Below, one piece after another: positions 1-8,968 of a DNA stretch of 20,433 bases. How positions within the stretch are numbered: position 1 is the first letter of the stretch; the number at the start of each line of letters is the position of its first letter. The notes below the pieces were generated by a model. That model saw nothing but the letters and a program-made list of their open reading frames with translations, searched no databases and had not been told where the DNA came from. The stretch comes from Oppiella nova. Its lineage: Eukaryota; Arthropoda; Arachnida; Sarcoptiformes; Oppiidae. Position numbers and translations under genes: made by a program. The stretch covers positions 1-20,433 of the forward strand of contig CAJPVJ010000791.1 in NCBI GenBank assembly GCA_905397405.1. Reading direction: 5' to 3'.

Positions 1-575
1 ATATTTATTATGGTCTATGAGTTTATATAGTGTTTAAAGAATATTCTTATTATTCTGTGAGTTATTTATTGTAATAATAGTTATAATATTGTTCTCTCTC
101 TATGTGTGTCTATCGGATAAATATTTGTCTATAAATATAATGTCAAACAAATAAATATAAAAAAGTTTTTTGATATTTGTTTTCATACTTTTCATCGTAA
201 GTCTCGGATTAAGAGTTATTCGTATGTATAATACAAACACAAATAATAACTGTTATTATATTTGGGACACAAAATGTCATTATTTGTCGAGAAATTAATA
301 TTTCAATTGTCATACAATAAGTCAAATAAATTTATTTATTTATTTATTTTGGTGAAAATGTTTCCTTTTCTGCTCACTATTTATTTATTTATACTTAAAT
401 ATCTTATAATATATGGTATTTCTTGAGATATAATTATTGTTTAGATATTATTGTAACAAATGATAACAAAAATAACTTTTATTTGTTGTGTAAAAACCTT
501 TGGACATAAAGAAAGTATAAGTTTATTGTATATATAAGTCATTATTATATGAAAAGTCTATTCATTTTATACATA
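1..575. other. Intergenic, no gene seen
   Basis: AT-rich sequence with frequent stops in all frames and no recognisable protein or RNA gene. It does not match the upstream regions of the other units; similarity to the second duplicated upstream region begins only near 576. It holds a short ATTT microsatellite. Confidence 0.6.
326..350. repeat. (ATTT)n microsatellite
   Basis: About five consecutive ATTT/TTTA units, with a further short run near 379-393. It is simple-sequence DNA typical of AT-rich non-coding regions. Confidence 0.75.
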
Positions 576-926
576 AAAATCTAATTTAATTGTAACATGA
601 AAACAATGTTAAGCCATATGAGGTCCTATTGATGCGGTTTATTGAACTCGGTCAGATTTATACAATATATAAATATTAATCAATAATCTATAACTTTATA
701 ATAAATACTGTATTTTATTTTCCAAATAAATTCTGTTGTATTGTATGATAAAAACAAAAATCAAATTTATGATCAAATCTCTAACGAATTATATTTAAAA
801 ACAAATTGTATTATAATTATTATTATATAATTATATTAGAATTGTATTCCCAATTAATAATAAAAATCCTGATAAACTTGTTATAAGAATATTTTTGTTT
901 CTTTGATTTATTTTTAAATACTATTT

Positions 927-1072
927 CTGTGGTATTTAAACAAATTAAGGTTTATATATAAGATATAAATTTAAGCTTTTTTCTATTGCTTACGAGTAAA
1001 GTATAGAAGTTTATTAAAAAAGCTTTAAATTTATATCCTACATATAAACCTGAATTTGTTTAAATACCACAG
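927..1072. mobile_element. Foldback (MITE-like) element, 146 bp
   Basis: Near-perfect inverted repeat: the left arm 927-982 starts CTGTGGTATTTAAAC and the right arm 1016-1072 ends with its complement GTTTAAATACCACAG, around a loop of about 33 bp. The direct repeat ATTT flanks it at 923-926 and 1073-1076. The paralogous region near 14240-14290 reads through without the element, so it acts as a natural empty site. There is no coding capacity, so it would be non-autonomous. The superfamily is not assigned. Confidence 0.8.
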
Positions 1073-1773
1073 ATTTGTTAAAAACAAAAATTTGTTGAGA
1101 AATAGCTATCAATTAAGTAGCGATTGATTGTTGATTGCAGTAGTAATCAGAAATGCTGAGAACCGGTAGGTTTGAGTAGTGAATATATGGTTGATATTAG
1201 CGGTGATGACAATCACTTCAATCATTAATGAGTGAAAGAAAGAGATGTCCTTCTATGGAAAGCCTATTAACAGTAAAAGTATGCTGTAAGTAATAATTAT
1301 TGTTTTAAATTGTTTACAGTTTGTACATTTTTATATTCCAGTTCCACATTTTTATATATAAATACTTAATCTGCAAATATTCGATATTTATTTGGCACAA
1401 AAATGTTCAATTATTAGAGTATGTAGTGTTTATGTGGAAATAAATGATTATTTAACAAATTAAAGGTTACTTAAATCTATTGCTAATAAATATCTGTTTC
1501 CAATGGTTTCTAAATGTGATAATTATTGTTATCAAAAGCTTTTGTAAGTCACTACACATTCAGAAATAGTTTATTTTTAGCCTCAATTAAATAAATTGAA
1601 ATTTTATTCAAATTAATTAACATTAAAATAAGCATTGTTAATAGTATTTATAAGTAAAATATATTTTATAATCTAAATCTGTACTAATTTAAGTATTTAA
1701 TATTAATAAATTTATAAATGAATTCATACCTAATTATTATATATGACCCGTTTATTAAATAGTAATGTTTTAT

Positions 1774-1830
1774 ATGAATGAGTGGATAGTTATCACATAT
1801 TTTCAATAACAACACCCTTTCATATCTCAT
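1774..1830 (+). promoter_or_regulatory. Conserved upstream block of unit 1 (inverted GATA pair)
   Basis: The block contains GAGTGGATAGTTATCACATA, with GATA (1785-1788) and its complement TATC (1791-1794) two bases apart, followed by a CAACACC/TTTCATATC stretch. Nearly the same block lies 150-175 bp before the ATG of units 2, 4 and 5. A second, wider inverted GATA pair (1518-1533) recurs before unit 4 (12341-12356) and unit 5 (14772-14787). Conservation while the flanking DNA drifts suggests promoter function, though recent common ancestry of the copies could also explain it. Confidence 0.45.
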
Positions 1831-1968
1831 ATCATGACTTCACAATGTGTTCTAATTTTGATTGAAAATAATTAAAAGTTATATTTGATTCTGTTTTTAA
1901 AAAATTAATCATAAAGTCTTATTATTTTTTTATTTTAATAAATTTTGTTTTTAATAATTGTACTCAAA

Positions 1969-4900
1969 ATGTGCGAACTTTTGAATAAGTTTCGCATTTG
2001 CGATACGATTGACGCGAATATTAAACATGAAATTAAATTATTTCATGTTTTCAATGGAAATATACTATTTGTAACAACTATTGACTCAGTTTATTGTATG
2101 GGAAGTAATACTAGTGGTTGTCTGGGTTTGGGTCACAACAATGAAGTGAAAACACTACAAATTATACCACAATTAAGTAACAAAAAGATACAACAGTTTA
2201 TTAATGGATATGACTTTGTGTTGGCCATCAATGACATGAATCACGTGTTCAGTTGGGGTCACAATGATTGCGGACAATTGGGTAGACATACAAAAAGACT
2301 ACTATTTTTAAAGACAGAATATGGAAATCATAAAAACATATCGGAATTGAATGACAAGAATATCACACAAATATGTTGTGGTTATCAACACTCCCTGGCC
2401 CTCAACACCAATGGACGGGTGTATGCGTGGGGTTGGAATAAATGGGGACAAATTGGAAATAATACAGATATTTCAGCATGGACACCAGTATTGTTAGAAT
2501 TTGCAAATAATTATAAAATCAAAAATGTTTTCTGCTTTAATTGTAAATCATTTGCTATTACTGTCGATGGTTTGGTATTCAGTTGGGGTAGGAATAAGTA
2601 TGGTGAATTAGGGTATAGATTAGGTAAAACATCATGGTCACCCAAATTAATCCCAAGTCTTTATGATATCCAATCAATCAGTTCAACGCATTATGAAAAC
2701 AACAGACTTACATGTTTTCTAACAAATAATAATATAATATATATTTGTGGCACATATGAGGATGGTATGAAACAATTTCAAACAATATATACCCCGATAC
2801 GACTTTCATTGAACTTGAATATTCAACAATTTAATGAGCTTCACTCATTTTATTATCATTGTCGATTATTATTAAAGGCTGGTAATATTATTTGTGAAAT
2901 AATCTCACCAGGTGAAGTTAAACAATATTCATACACTAATTTTGTTGATTATTACGCCAATGAACAACACATAAGTTACAATACATTGAATGCAAACCCA
3001 AAAGCTGTTACCAATTGCGATAACAATGAATTGCATTTACATAACAAGTTCGCCACCGAATCGGTCGGGAAACTGGACGGAAATTGTTGCCATCGATGCG
3101 GAACTCGTTTCGCATGGTTTCACCGCAAACATCGGTGCCATCATTGCGGACAACTATTCTGCGACAAGTGTTGGGCTAAGGGGTCAACGAATCCGAAGTA
3201 CGGCCTCGAGAAATGGTTTTGCGACGAGTGTTACGATATGTTGAGTACAGCGGCGAAACCCGCGGACCAAATCCCTATCGAAGGGTTGTCCATATCGTCG
3301 GCCCAGTCGTCAACATATAGTGGACTCAATCGGAAAGGGTCTGAGAATAAGAGATTGGAATTAGCTTTGAGTCAATTGGAAGTGGAGTCTAAAGATTGCA
3401 TGAAAATGAGCCGTATATCCAATATAATGGATAAGACATCCAATGGTAATACTTAAGAACTGAATGTTTCTGTCTTTTTTAAGTCTTAAGTCGTGTACTT
3501 ACTTATGAATGTAGCAAGGTATATTAAAATTGTTAGTCATTTTTATCACTAATCTGCTGTAAAATAGTTTTTGATAAAAATATTCATCAAGTAATTTGAA
3601 AAAAATACAGATTAAATATGATTCAAATTAAGTTTTAGTAATGCATTTATTGAAACTAAGATTTATTTATTGAATTTATTTTTAATTTGAGTCATATTTG
3701 TGTTAATCAAATGTATTTTGTGTGAATGTTTTAAAAATATTCATTTAATTTTTATATACAGTATATTTTCCAAATTAATCGATGATAATATTTTCATCAA
3801 AAATTATTTTACAAGAGATTAGTGATAAAAATGACTAACAATTTTAAATATACCTTGCTACATTCATAAGTACGTACACGACTTAATAGACTTTAAAAAG
3901 ACAAAAACATTCAGTTCTTAGTAATACTACATAGATTTAGCATAAATATAATTTGTGTAACATTTTCCAATTTATTACATATTTATGAAAATAGTTTCAT
4001 CAGAATTAGGAAATAATTCGTTTGAAAACAATTATATTAACCTTTTTGAGGAGTTGTCTACAATAGGATCGGGAGCATTTGGTAAAGTATATAAAGTAAA
4101 GCATAGATTCGATGAACACATATATGCCGTCAAAAGAATTCTATTGAATGGTAAATACAATATAAATATTAAATTACATAAAGTTAAATATTTTCAAATA
4201 TATTTCAGATTCTTGCGATAACTACATGAAACGTATTTTGAATGAAGTGAAAAATTTAGGAAAAGTGCGGTCAGAATATTGTGTTCACTATTATAATTCA
4301 TGGCCCGAAAGCAAACACCTCTACATTCAGATGGAGTTCTGTTCACAGAATTTACGGAATATTCTCGAAATGAAACCAAAAGTATTTGACAGAAAAATAG
4401 GAAAAGCCATGGATTGTGTCGAGTATTTCATTTCGTGTGAAATATTCCGTCAGATCTTAGAAAGTGTTCAGTATTTGCATGAATTGAANAAATAGGAAAA
4501 GCCATGGATTGTGTCGAGTATTTCATTTCGTGTGAAATATTCCGTCAGATCTTAGAAAGTGTTCAGTATTTGCATGAATTGAATCCACAGATCATTCACA
4601 GAGACCTCAAACCCGAAAACACATTAATTGCACACAACGTAAGGAACGGTAGATTTGTTAAGTTATGTGACTTTGGTTTGGCTACAGTTCACGAGAATAC
4701 TATGAATTATAATACTTATGATAAACACACTACTGGAGTGGGAACTACGAAGTACCAAGCACCTGAAATAGCTCAGGGTAAAGCATATGGACATAAAGTA
4801 GACATTTATAGCTTGGCAATTATTGGCTCAGAACTAATAGATTTTGATTTGTTTTATTTTGACCCTGATAAGTATGTAATAAATGTAGGTGTGTATTTTA

Positions 4901-5317
4901 GTTTATTAATGTTTTTGGTTTTCCAAATATAGTTCAGAAAGCATTTACTCCGGGAATGAAATTCTTAACACAAAAGTAAAAGAATTTCAAAACATATTGC
5001 AGTCAATGATGTTGACTCCGAAGTGGTCTCAAAGGCCTGAATGCAGTGAAGTATTGGCGGAATATAACGAGTGGTCTATCGATAGGAATATTCTCGCAAA
5101 TGATCCCCGATTTGAGTCCACATTAAGTAGATTTCAATCAAATGATAACTCATTTTTCTATCAATTCTTATCGTATTCTTTGCAACAAAACCCGATAGAG
5201 ATAACATCAAAACAAATGTATAAAAATTATCTAGGACAATTATTTATTTATCTACTCATTGCTATTATATATTATATGATCATAGAATTATCATGTATAT
5301 TTTACAAAATGTTTTAA
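1969..5317 (+). CDS. Unit 1: RCC1-FYVE-UIM-kinase chimera
   Basis: Inferred exons are 1969-3445, 3995-4150, 4209-4871 and 4933-5317, with phases 1, 1 and 2. The ATG at 1969 sits in the CTCAAAATG context shared by units 2, 4 and 5. Residues 1-345 form RCC1 blades (GCLGLGH, FSWGHNDCGQLGR, YAWGWNKWGQIGN). FYVE follows at 374-421 and a UIM at about 459-475. The kinase has the glycine loop IGSGAFG, AVK, NEVK, IIHRDLKPEN, CDFGLA and APE. YYNSWPESKHLYIQMEFC resembles eIF2-alpha kinases, notably PKR. A hydrophobic stretch (about 837-851 of the corrected 861 aa) near the C terminus may anchor it in a membrane. As printed, a 95-bp tandem duplication (4394-4583) with an N shifts exon 3; without it exon 3 is 568 bp, as in unit 6. 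If intron 1 is not spliced at 3446, translation stops at TAA 3454-3456. AATAAA lies at 5349. Confidence 0.75.
3016..3445 (+). other. HRS/HGS-like FYVE + UIM segment within unit 1 exon 1
   Basis: This segment replaces the usual RCC1 tail and has no counterpart in units 2-6. All eight zinc-binding cysteines of a FYVE finger are present (residues 374, 377, 390, 393, 398, 401, 418, 421). The linker GSTNPKYGLEKWFCDECYDM and the following ELALSQLEVESK resemble HRS, the endosomal ESCRT-0 subunit, where FYVE is likewise followed about 40 residues later by a UIM. The segment is visibly richer in G and C than its neighbours. The basic motif is altered (RKHRCH instead of RKHHCR), the RVC is missing and no upstream WxxD is seen, so PI3P binding is doubtful. 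It is uninterrupted by introns. Confidence 0.85.
3454..3920. mobile_element. 467-bp inverted-repeat element (hAT-like MITE) in intron 1
   Basis: The terminal inverted repeats are about 150 bp long. The left end starts TAAGAACTGAATGTTT and the right end finishes with AACATTCAGTTCTTA. Both arms carry TACTTATGAATGTAGCAAGG or its complement. An exact 8-bp target duplication, GTAATACT, flanks it at 3446-3453 and 3921-3928, as for hAT-type elements, but the termini are not a canonical hAT motif. There is no ORF of note. The target site is the splice donor of intron 1. Without the element and one target copy the intron would be 74 bp, close to those of the paralogues. Confidence 0.9.
4394..4583 (+). 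repeat. 95-bp direct tandem duplication with N (kinase exon, unit 1)
   Basis: Copies 4394-4488 and 4489-4583 are identical except that the first base of the second copy is N, the only ambiguous base in the window. 95 is not a multiple of 3, so the kinase frame breaks after the first copy. Without one copy the exon is 568 bp, identical in length to the same exon of unit 6. This looks like two overlapping contigs joined without merging, though a real duplication is possible. Confidence 0.9.
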
Positions 5318-5862
5318 CAAAAACTAAATTAGTTTTTAAAATTAATTAAATAAATTACTAGTTATTAGAAAATACTCTAATATGACAATAATGTATAAGC
5401 AAACAACATATTAGGTTTTAAAATTTTAAATTTAATGTAAACACAATTAAAAATAATTATTAAATGAATTAAATTTATTGACCAAACATTACATAAACTT
5501 TTTAAAATCATAACTAGTAATGTATATTACATTAGATGTATGGGAACTGTATGCCAATCGCTCACAACCTCTGAGCAAACATCAAGACCCCAAAACATAC
5601 ATAAACCTTAATGTCATGGACAGGTAGCTCAATGAAGTCCCATAGAGTCCGCATGCGGGGTATAAACTACTTAACGGTCGACGGGAACGCCTCCAGAGTG
5701 TCGGTGCTCTCAATCTGTAGTATTTTGTGCTTATGGACTGTTGTTAAGATAATATAATCATTGAATCCAATGGTTTTTGCAATTGTGATAATTACTGCAA
5801 TCAAAATGTTATATAAAGGTATTAAAAACAGTAATATATTTTGTATTTCATGATATGTTTCT
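5318..5862. other. Intergenic between units 1 and 2
   Basis: No gene is recognised. From about 5520 to 5740 the sequence is clearly less AT-rich than its surroundings and includes the palindrome CCGCATGCGG (5648-5657). Reading the minus strand here gives short open stretches split by stops, with no family I recognise. Around 5765-5820 the sequence begins to resemble the upstream regions of other units (CCAATGGTTT, then GTGATAATTACTGCAATCA). Confidence 0.5.
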
Positions 5863-5915
5863 ATGGATGAGTGGATAGTTATCACATATTTTCAATGACA
5901 ACACAATTTCATATC
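5863..5915 (+). promoter_or_regulatory. Conserved upstream block of unit 2 (inverted GATA pair)
   Basis: GAGTGGATAGTTATCACATA is identical to the block of unit 1, with GATA at 5874-5877 and TATC at 5880-5883, about 155 bp before the ATG of unit 2. It is followed by the shared TTTTCAATGACAACAC stretch. Confidence 0.45.
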
Positions 5916-6037
5916 ACTATCCATTTGGACTTCATTTTTTGTTTTGTTTGAAAATAATTTACAGAAAAATTTTGTTTTATTTTAAAAATTTATATTTTTC
6001 CATTAAAAAATTTTGTATTTTTATAATTGTGCTCAAA

Positions 6038-8375
6038 ATGTGTGAAATTAATAAGTTTCGCATTTGCGATACGATTGACGAGAATATTAAACACGAAATT
6101 AAATTATTTCATGTTTTCAATGAAAATATACTATTTGTGACAAACAATGACTCAGTTTATTGTATGGGTTATAATCAAAGGGGTTGTCTGGGTTTGGGTC
6201 ACGACATTGAAGTGAAAACACCACAAATTATACCACAATTATGTAATCAAAGGATACAACAGTTTATTAATGGAAATGACTTTGTGCTGGCTATCAATGA
6301 TTTGAATCACGTGTTCAGTGGGGGTCACAATGATTGGGGACAATTGGGTAGACGTACGAAAAGATTATTGTTTTTCGGTACAGATTATGGAAATTATGAA
6401 AACATATCGCAATTGAATGACAAGAATATCACACAAATAAGTTGCGGTAGTTTTCACTCCCTGGTCCTCACCACCAATGGACAGGTGTATGCGTGGGGTA
6501 ATAATGATGAGGAACAAATTGGTAACAATAATACATATCTTTCAGCATGGACACCAGTATTATTAGAATTTGTAAACAACTTAAGTCATCCAAAGTATTA
6601 CGAAAACAATTATAAAATCAAAAGTATTTTCTGTTTTAGTGATAAATCGTTTGCCATTACTGTCGAGGGTTTGGTATTCAGTTGGGGTGATAACGATCAT
6701 GGTGAATTGGGGTACAAAACAAAAGACAGATCACCCAAATTGATACCAAATCTTAATGATATCCAATCAATCAGTTCATCACATAATAAGTACAACAGGT
6801 TTACGTGTTTTCTATCGAATAATAATATAATATACATTTGCGGCCAATATATGAGTGATATAAAGAAAAAACAAATAATAAGTACCCCGATGCAAATTCA
6901 ATTGAACTTAAATGTAAAACAACTTAATGACCTTCATTCATATTATCATAATTGCCGAGTAATAATAAAAAGTGATGATAAAATTTGTGAAATAATCTCC
7001 CCAGGTGAAGTTAAACAATATTCATACGATAATTTTATTGATTATTACGCAAATGAGCAACAAATAAGTTATAATACATTGAACGCCATATATTCTGATG
7101 GTACAAATAGTTCAACAATTATTTCACACTATTTAATATGTAATTGTGTTTATAGTATCAAAAGTGGGAAACAAATTGTTTGAAAGCCATTACCAAAACT
7201 TATTCCAAGAGTTATCGGCCATCGGTTCCGGAGGTTTTGGGACAGTATTTAAGGTAAAGCGTAGATTCGACGAACACATATATGCCGTTAAAATAATAAA
7301 ATTAAAGGGTAATTACAAAATAAAAATAAAATTTTGAATTTATTGATATTTCTGTAATATATTTCAGACTTTTCTGATGAATATATGAAATCTATTTTGA
7401 AAGAAGTTAAAAATTTGCTGTCCGTTCGTTCAGAATATTGTGTTCAGTATTACAATTCATGGCCCGAAAGCAAACACCTCTACATTCAGATGGAGTTTTG
7501 TTCACAGAATTTAAGGAATATTCTCGAAATCAAACCAAAAGTATTTGATAGACAATTAGGAGACGCCATGAATTGTGTCGAGTATTACATTTCGTGTGAA
7601 ATATTCCGTCAGATCTTAGAAAGTGTTCAGTATTTGCATGAATTGAATCCACAGATCATTCACAGAGACCTCAAACCCGATAATATATTAATTACTGACA
7701 ATGTAAGGAACGGTAGATTTGTTAAGTTATGTGACTTTGGTTTGGCTGTCGAACACCGATCGGAATATCAGAGTCACTCCAACAATAAGGGAACTCCTAA
7801 ATACATGGCACCGGAATTGTATCAATCAAAGTATACCACAAAAGCAGACATTTATAGTTTGGGTATTATTTCTATGGAATTGTTTGGTATTTATTTAGTG
7901 TATGTATAATATTAATCTATTATTTTGTCTAAATATTTAACATATTTATATCAAGGTATATTTAATTATAGTATTAATTTTTCAGGGGAAATGAACTGGC
8001 TAAATACGATAACAGTTTATTTCATTGCAATTTATCAAACCTTTTACAGATATTTAATTCAATGGTTTCATTTGGACCTGATATTAGACCAGGGTGCAGT
8101 GAGATATTAAATATGTGTGATAAATGGTCATTGAAGATAACAGTTTATTTCATTGCAATTTATCAAACCTTTTACAGATATTTAATTCAATGGTTTCATT
8201 TGGACCTGATATTAGACCAGGGTGCAGTGAGATATTAAATATGTGTGATAAATGGTCATTGAACAAGGACATTATACAAGCGAATAACATTGCATTTACT
8301 CTATTTTTGAATCGACCCACATTAGTTGATTGCCCAGTATTTAATGAAATTATGAAAATTACATTAACAATATAA
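6038..8375 (+). CDS. Unit 2: RCC1-kinase fusion
   Basis: Inferred exons are 6038-7100, 7156-7308, 7368-7899 and 7986-8375, with phases 1, 1 and 2. The first intron (55 bp) starts G|GTACAAAT. RCC1 blades include GCLGLGH, YAWGNNDEEQIGN and FSWGDNDHGELGY, ending in the family motif FIDYYANEQQISYNTLN. The kinase has IGSGGFGTVF, AVK, KEVK, IIHRDLKPDN, CDFGLA and YMAPELYQ, so catalytic residues are all present. Its activation segment is 12 residues shorter than in units 1 and 6 and nearly identical to unit 3. As printed, a 128-bp tandem duplication (8008-8263) in the last exon shifts the frame to an early stop. Without it the sum of exons is 2010 bp, giving 669 aa with a tail ending KITLTI. Role inferred: Ser/Thr kinase of the eIF2-alpha kinase type with an N-terminal propeller. 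AATAAA lies at 8407. Confidence 0.75.
8008..8263 (+). repeat. 128-bp direct tandem duplication (last kinase exon, unit 2)
   Basis: Copies 8008-8135 and 8136-8263 are identical throughout as far as I can read. The duplication adds 128 bp, breaking the frame near the end of the kinase C-lobe. Exact identity means it is either very recent or an assembly artefact like the N-marked one in unit 1. Confidence 0.9.
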
Positions 8376-8725
8376 TCTTATATTAAAGTTTTGAATTAAT
8401 ACTATTAATAAATAATTTCATTTTGTGATTATTATAATGTCAATTTATAATCAATTTTAGATTGTTAATCATAATCATAATAATAAAATAATCTAATTGT
8501 TATTTATTAAAATAAATAAAGTAAACATTATTTGTTATAAATTAGTTATAGGATTCTGGATATGCTATGAGCTAATTCAAATAAAAAATATTTTATTATG
8601 TTAAAAAATGATAGCAATAGGGTAATATTAAATCATGTGTTTCAATTTACAATGGGAGTTTGTCATCACCACTGGAAATATTGTATTTAATTTGTATTAA
8701 TTTTGACGGAAAGCATATAAACATA
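8376..8725. other. Intergenic downstream of unit 2
   Basis: Very AT-rich with many stops. Apart from the AATAAA at 8407-8412, a plausible polyadenylation signal for unit 2, I see nothing recognisable. Confidence 0.5.
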
Positions 8726-8782
8726 AATATGACTTATGATAAATACACTACAGGTGTGGGTACAACTAAGTAATACACCTAA
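8726..8782 (+). pseudogene. Relic of a kinase activation segment
   Basis: Reading from 8726 gives NMTYDKYTTGVGTTK then a stop, matching NTYDKHTTGVGTTKYQAPE in the activation segment of unit 1. Nothing else of the kinase is seen on either side. A further long-type kinase unit apparently once lay between units 2 and 3 and has been deleted down to this scrap. It now abuts half of a unit promoter. Confidence 0.7.
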
Positions 8783-8784
8783 TT

Positions 8785-8850
8785 TTCTATGACAACATCT
8801 TTCATAACACAATTAAATAGCACTTCATATTGGGTTTGATTAGTATTAAC
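8785..8850 (+). promoter_or_regulatory. Truncated upstream block of unit 3
   Basis: CTATGACAACATCTTTCATA and the following CTTCATATTGGGTTTGATTA match the right half of the conserved block of units 1, 2, 4 and 5. The left half with the GATA pair is missing, and the kinase relic stands in its place. This suggests that a deletion joined the two and may have weakened the promoter of unit 3. Confidence 0.4.
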
Positions 8851-8968
8851 AATAATTGTCATCAATTTAATTTGAGTGATTCATTGAATTTAGTTTTATT
8901 TTAATTTGTCTAAATATACGCTCAATTCTTGGTATTTTTACCCTTTTTTGGTATAATTGATTCAAATA

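Larger units (their letters stand above)
576..1968 (+). repeat. Segmental duplication copy A (5' region of unit 1)
   Basis: This whole upstream region is paralogous to 13916-15207, upstream of unit 5. Both copies start at the motif AAAAATCTAATTTAATTGTA and share blocks such as TTGAACTCGGTCAGATTTAT, CACTTCAATCATTAATGAGT and the GATA-containing block near the gene. The left edge is sharp: sequence before 576 and before 13916 does not match. Copy A has an extra foldback insertion at 927-1072. Units 1 and 5 therefore seem to have been duplicated together with more than 1.2 kb of 5' flank. Confidence 0.85.

Noticed and set aside
1945-1968. Upstream extension of the unit 1 frame before ATG 1969
   Set aside because: It would need a TTG start. 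The ATG at 1969 is aligned with the ATG and CTCAAA context of units 2, 4 and 5.
2990-3244. 84-codon plus-strand frame overlapping the FYVE segment
   Set aside because: The other frame carries the eight FYVE cysteines; this one is an out-of-frame shadow.
5321-5339. Short palindrome AAAAACTAAATTAGTTTTT just after unit 1
   Set aside because: Short AT-only palindromes are expected by chance here and bacterial-type terminators do not apply to a spliced eukaryotic gene.
5667-5885. 72-codon open frame on the minus strand
   Set aside because: It overlaps the conserved upstream block of unit 2, has no recognisable family motif, and is not preserved upstream of the sister genes.
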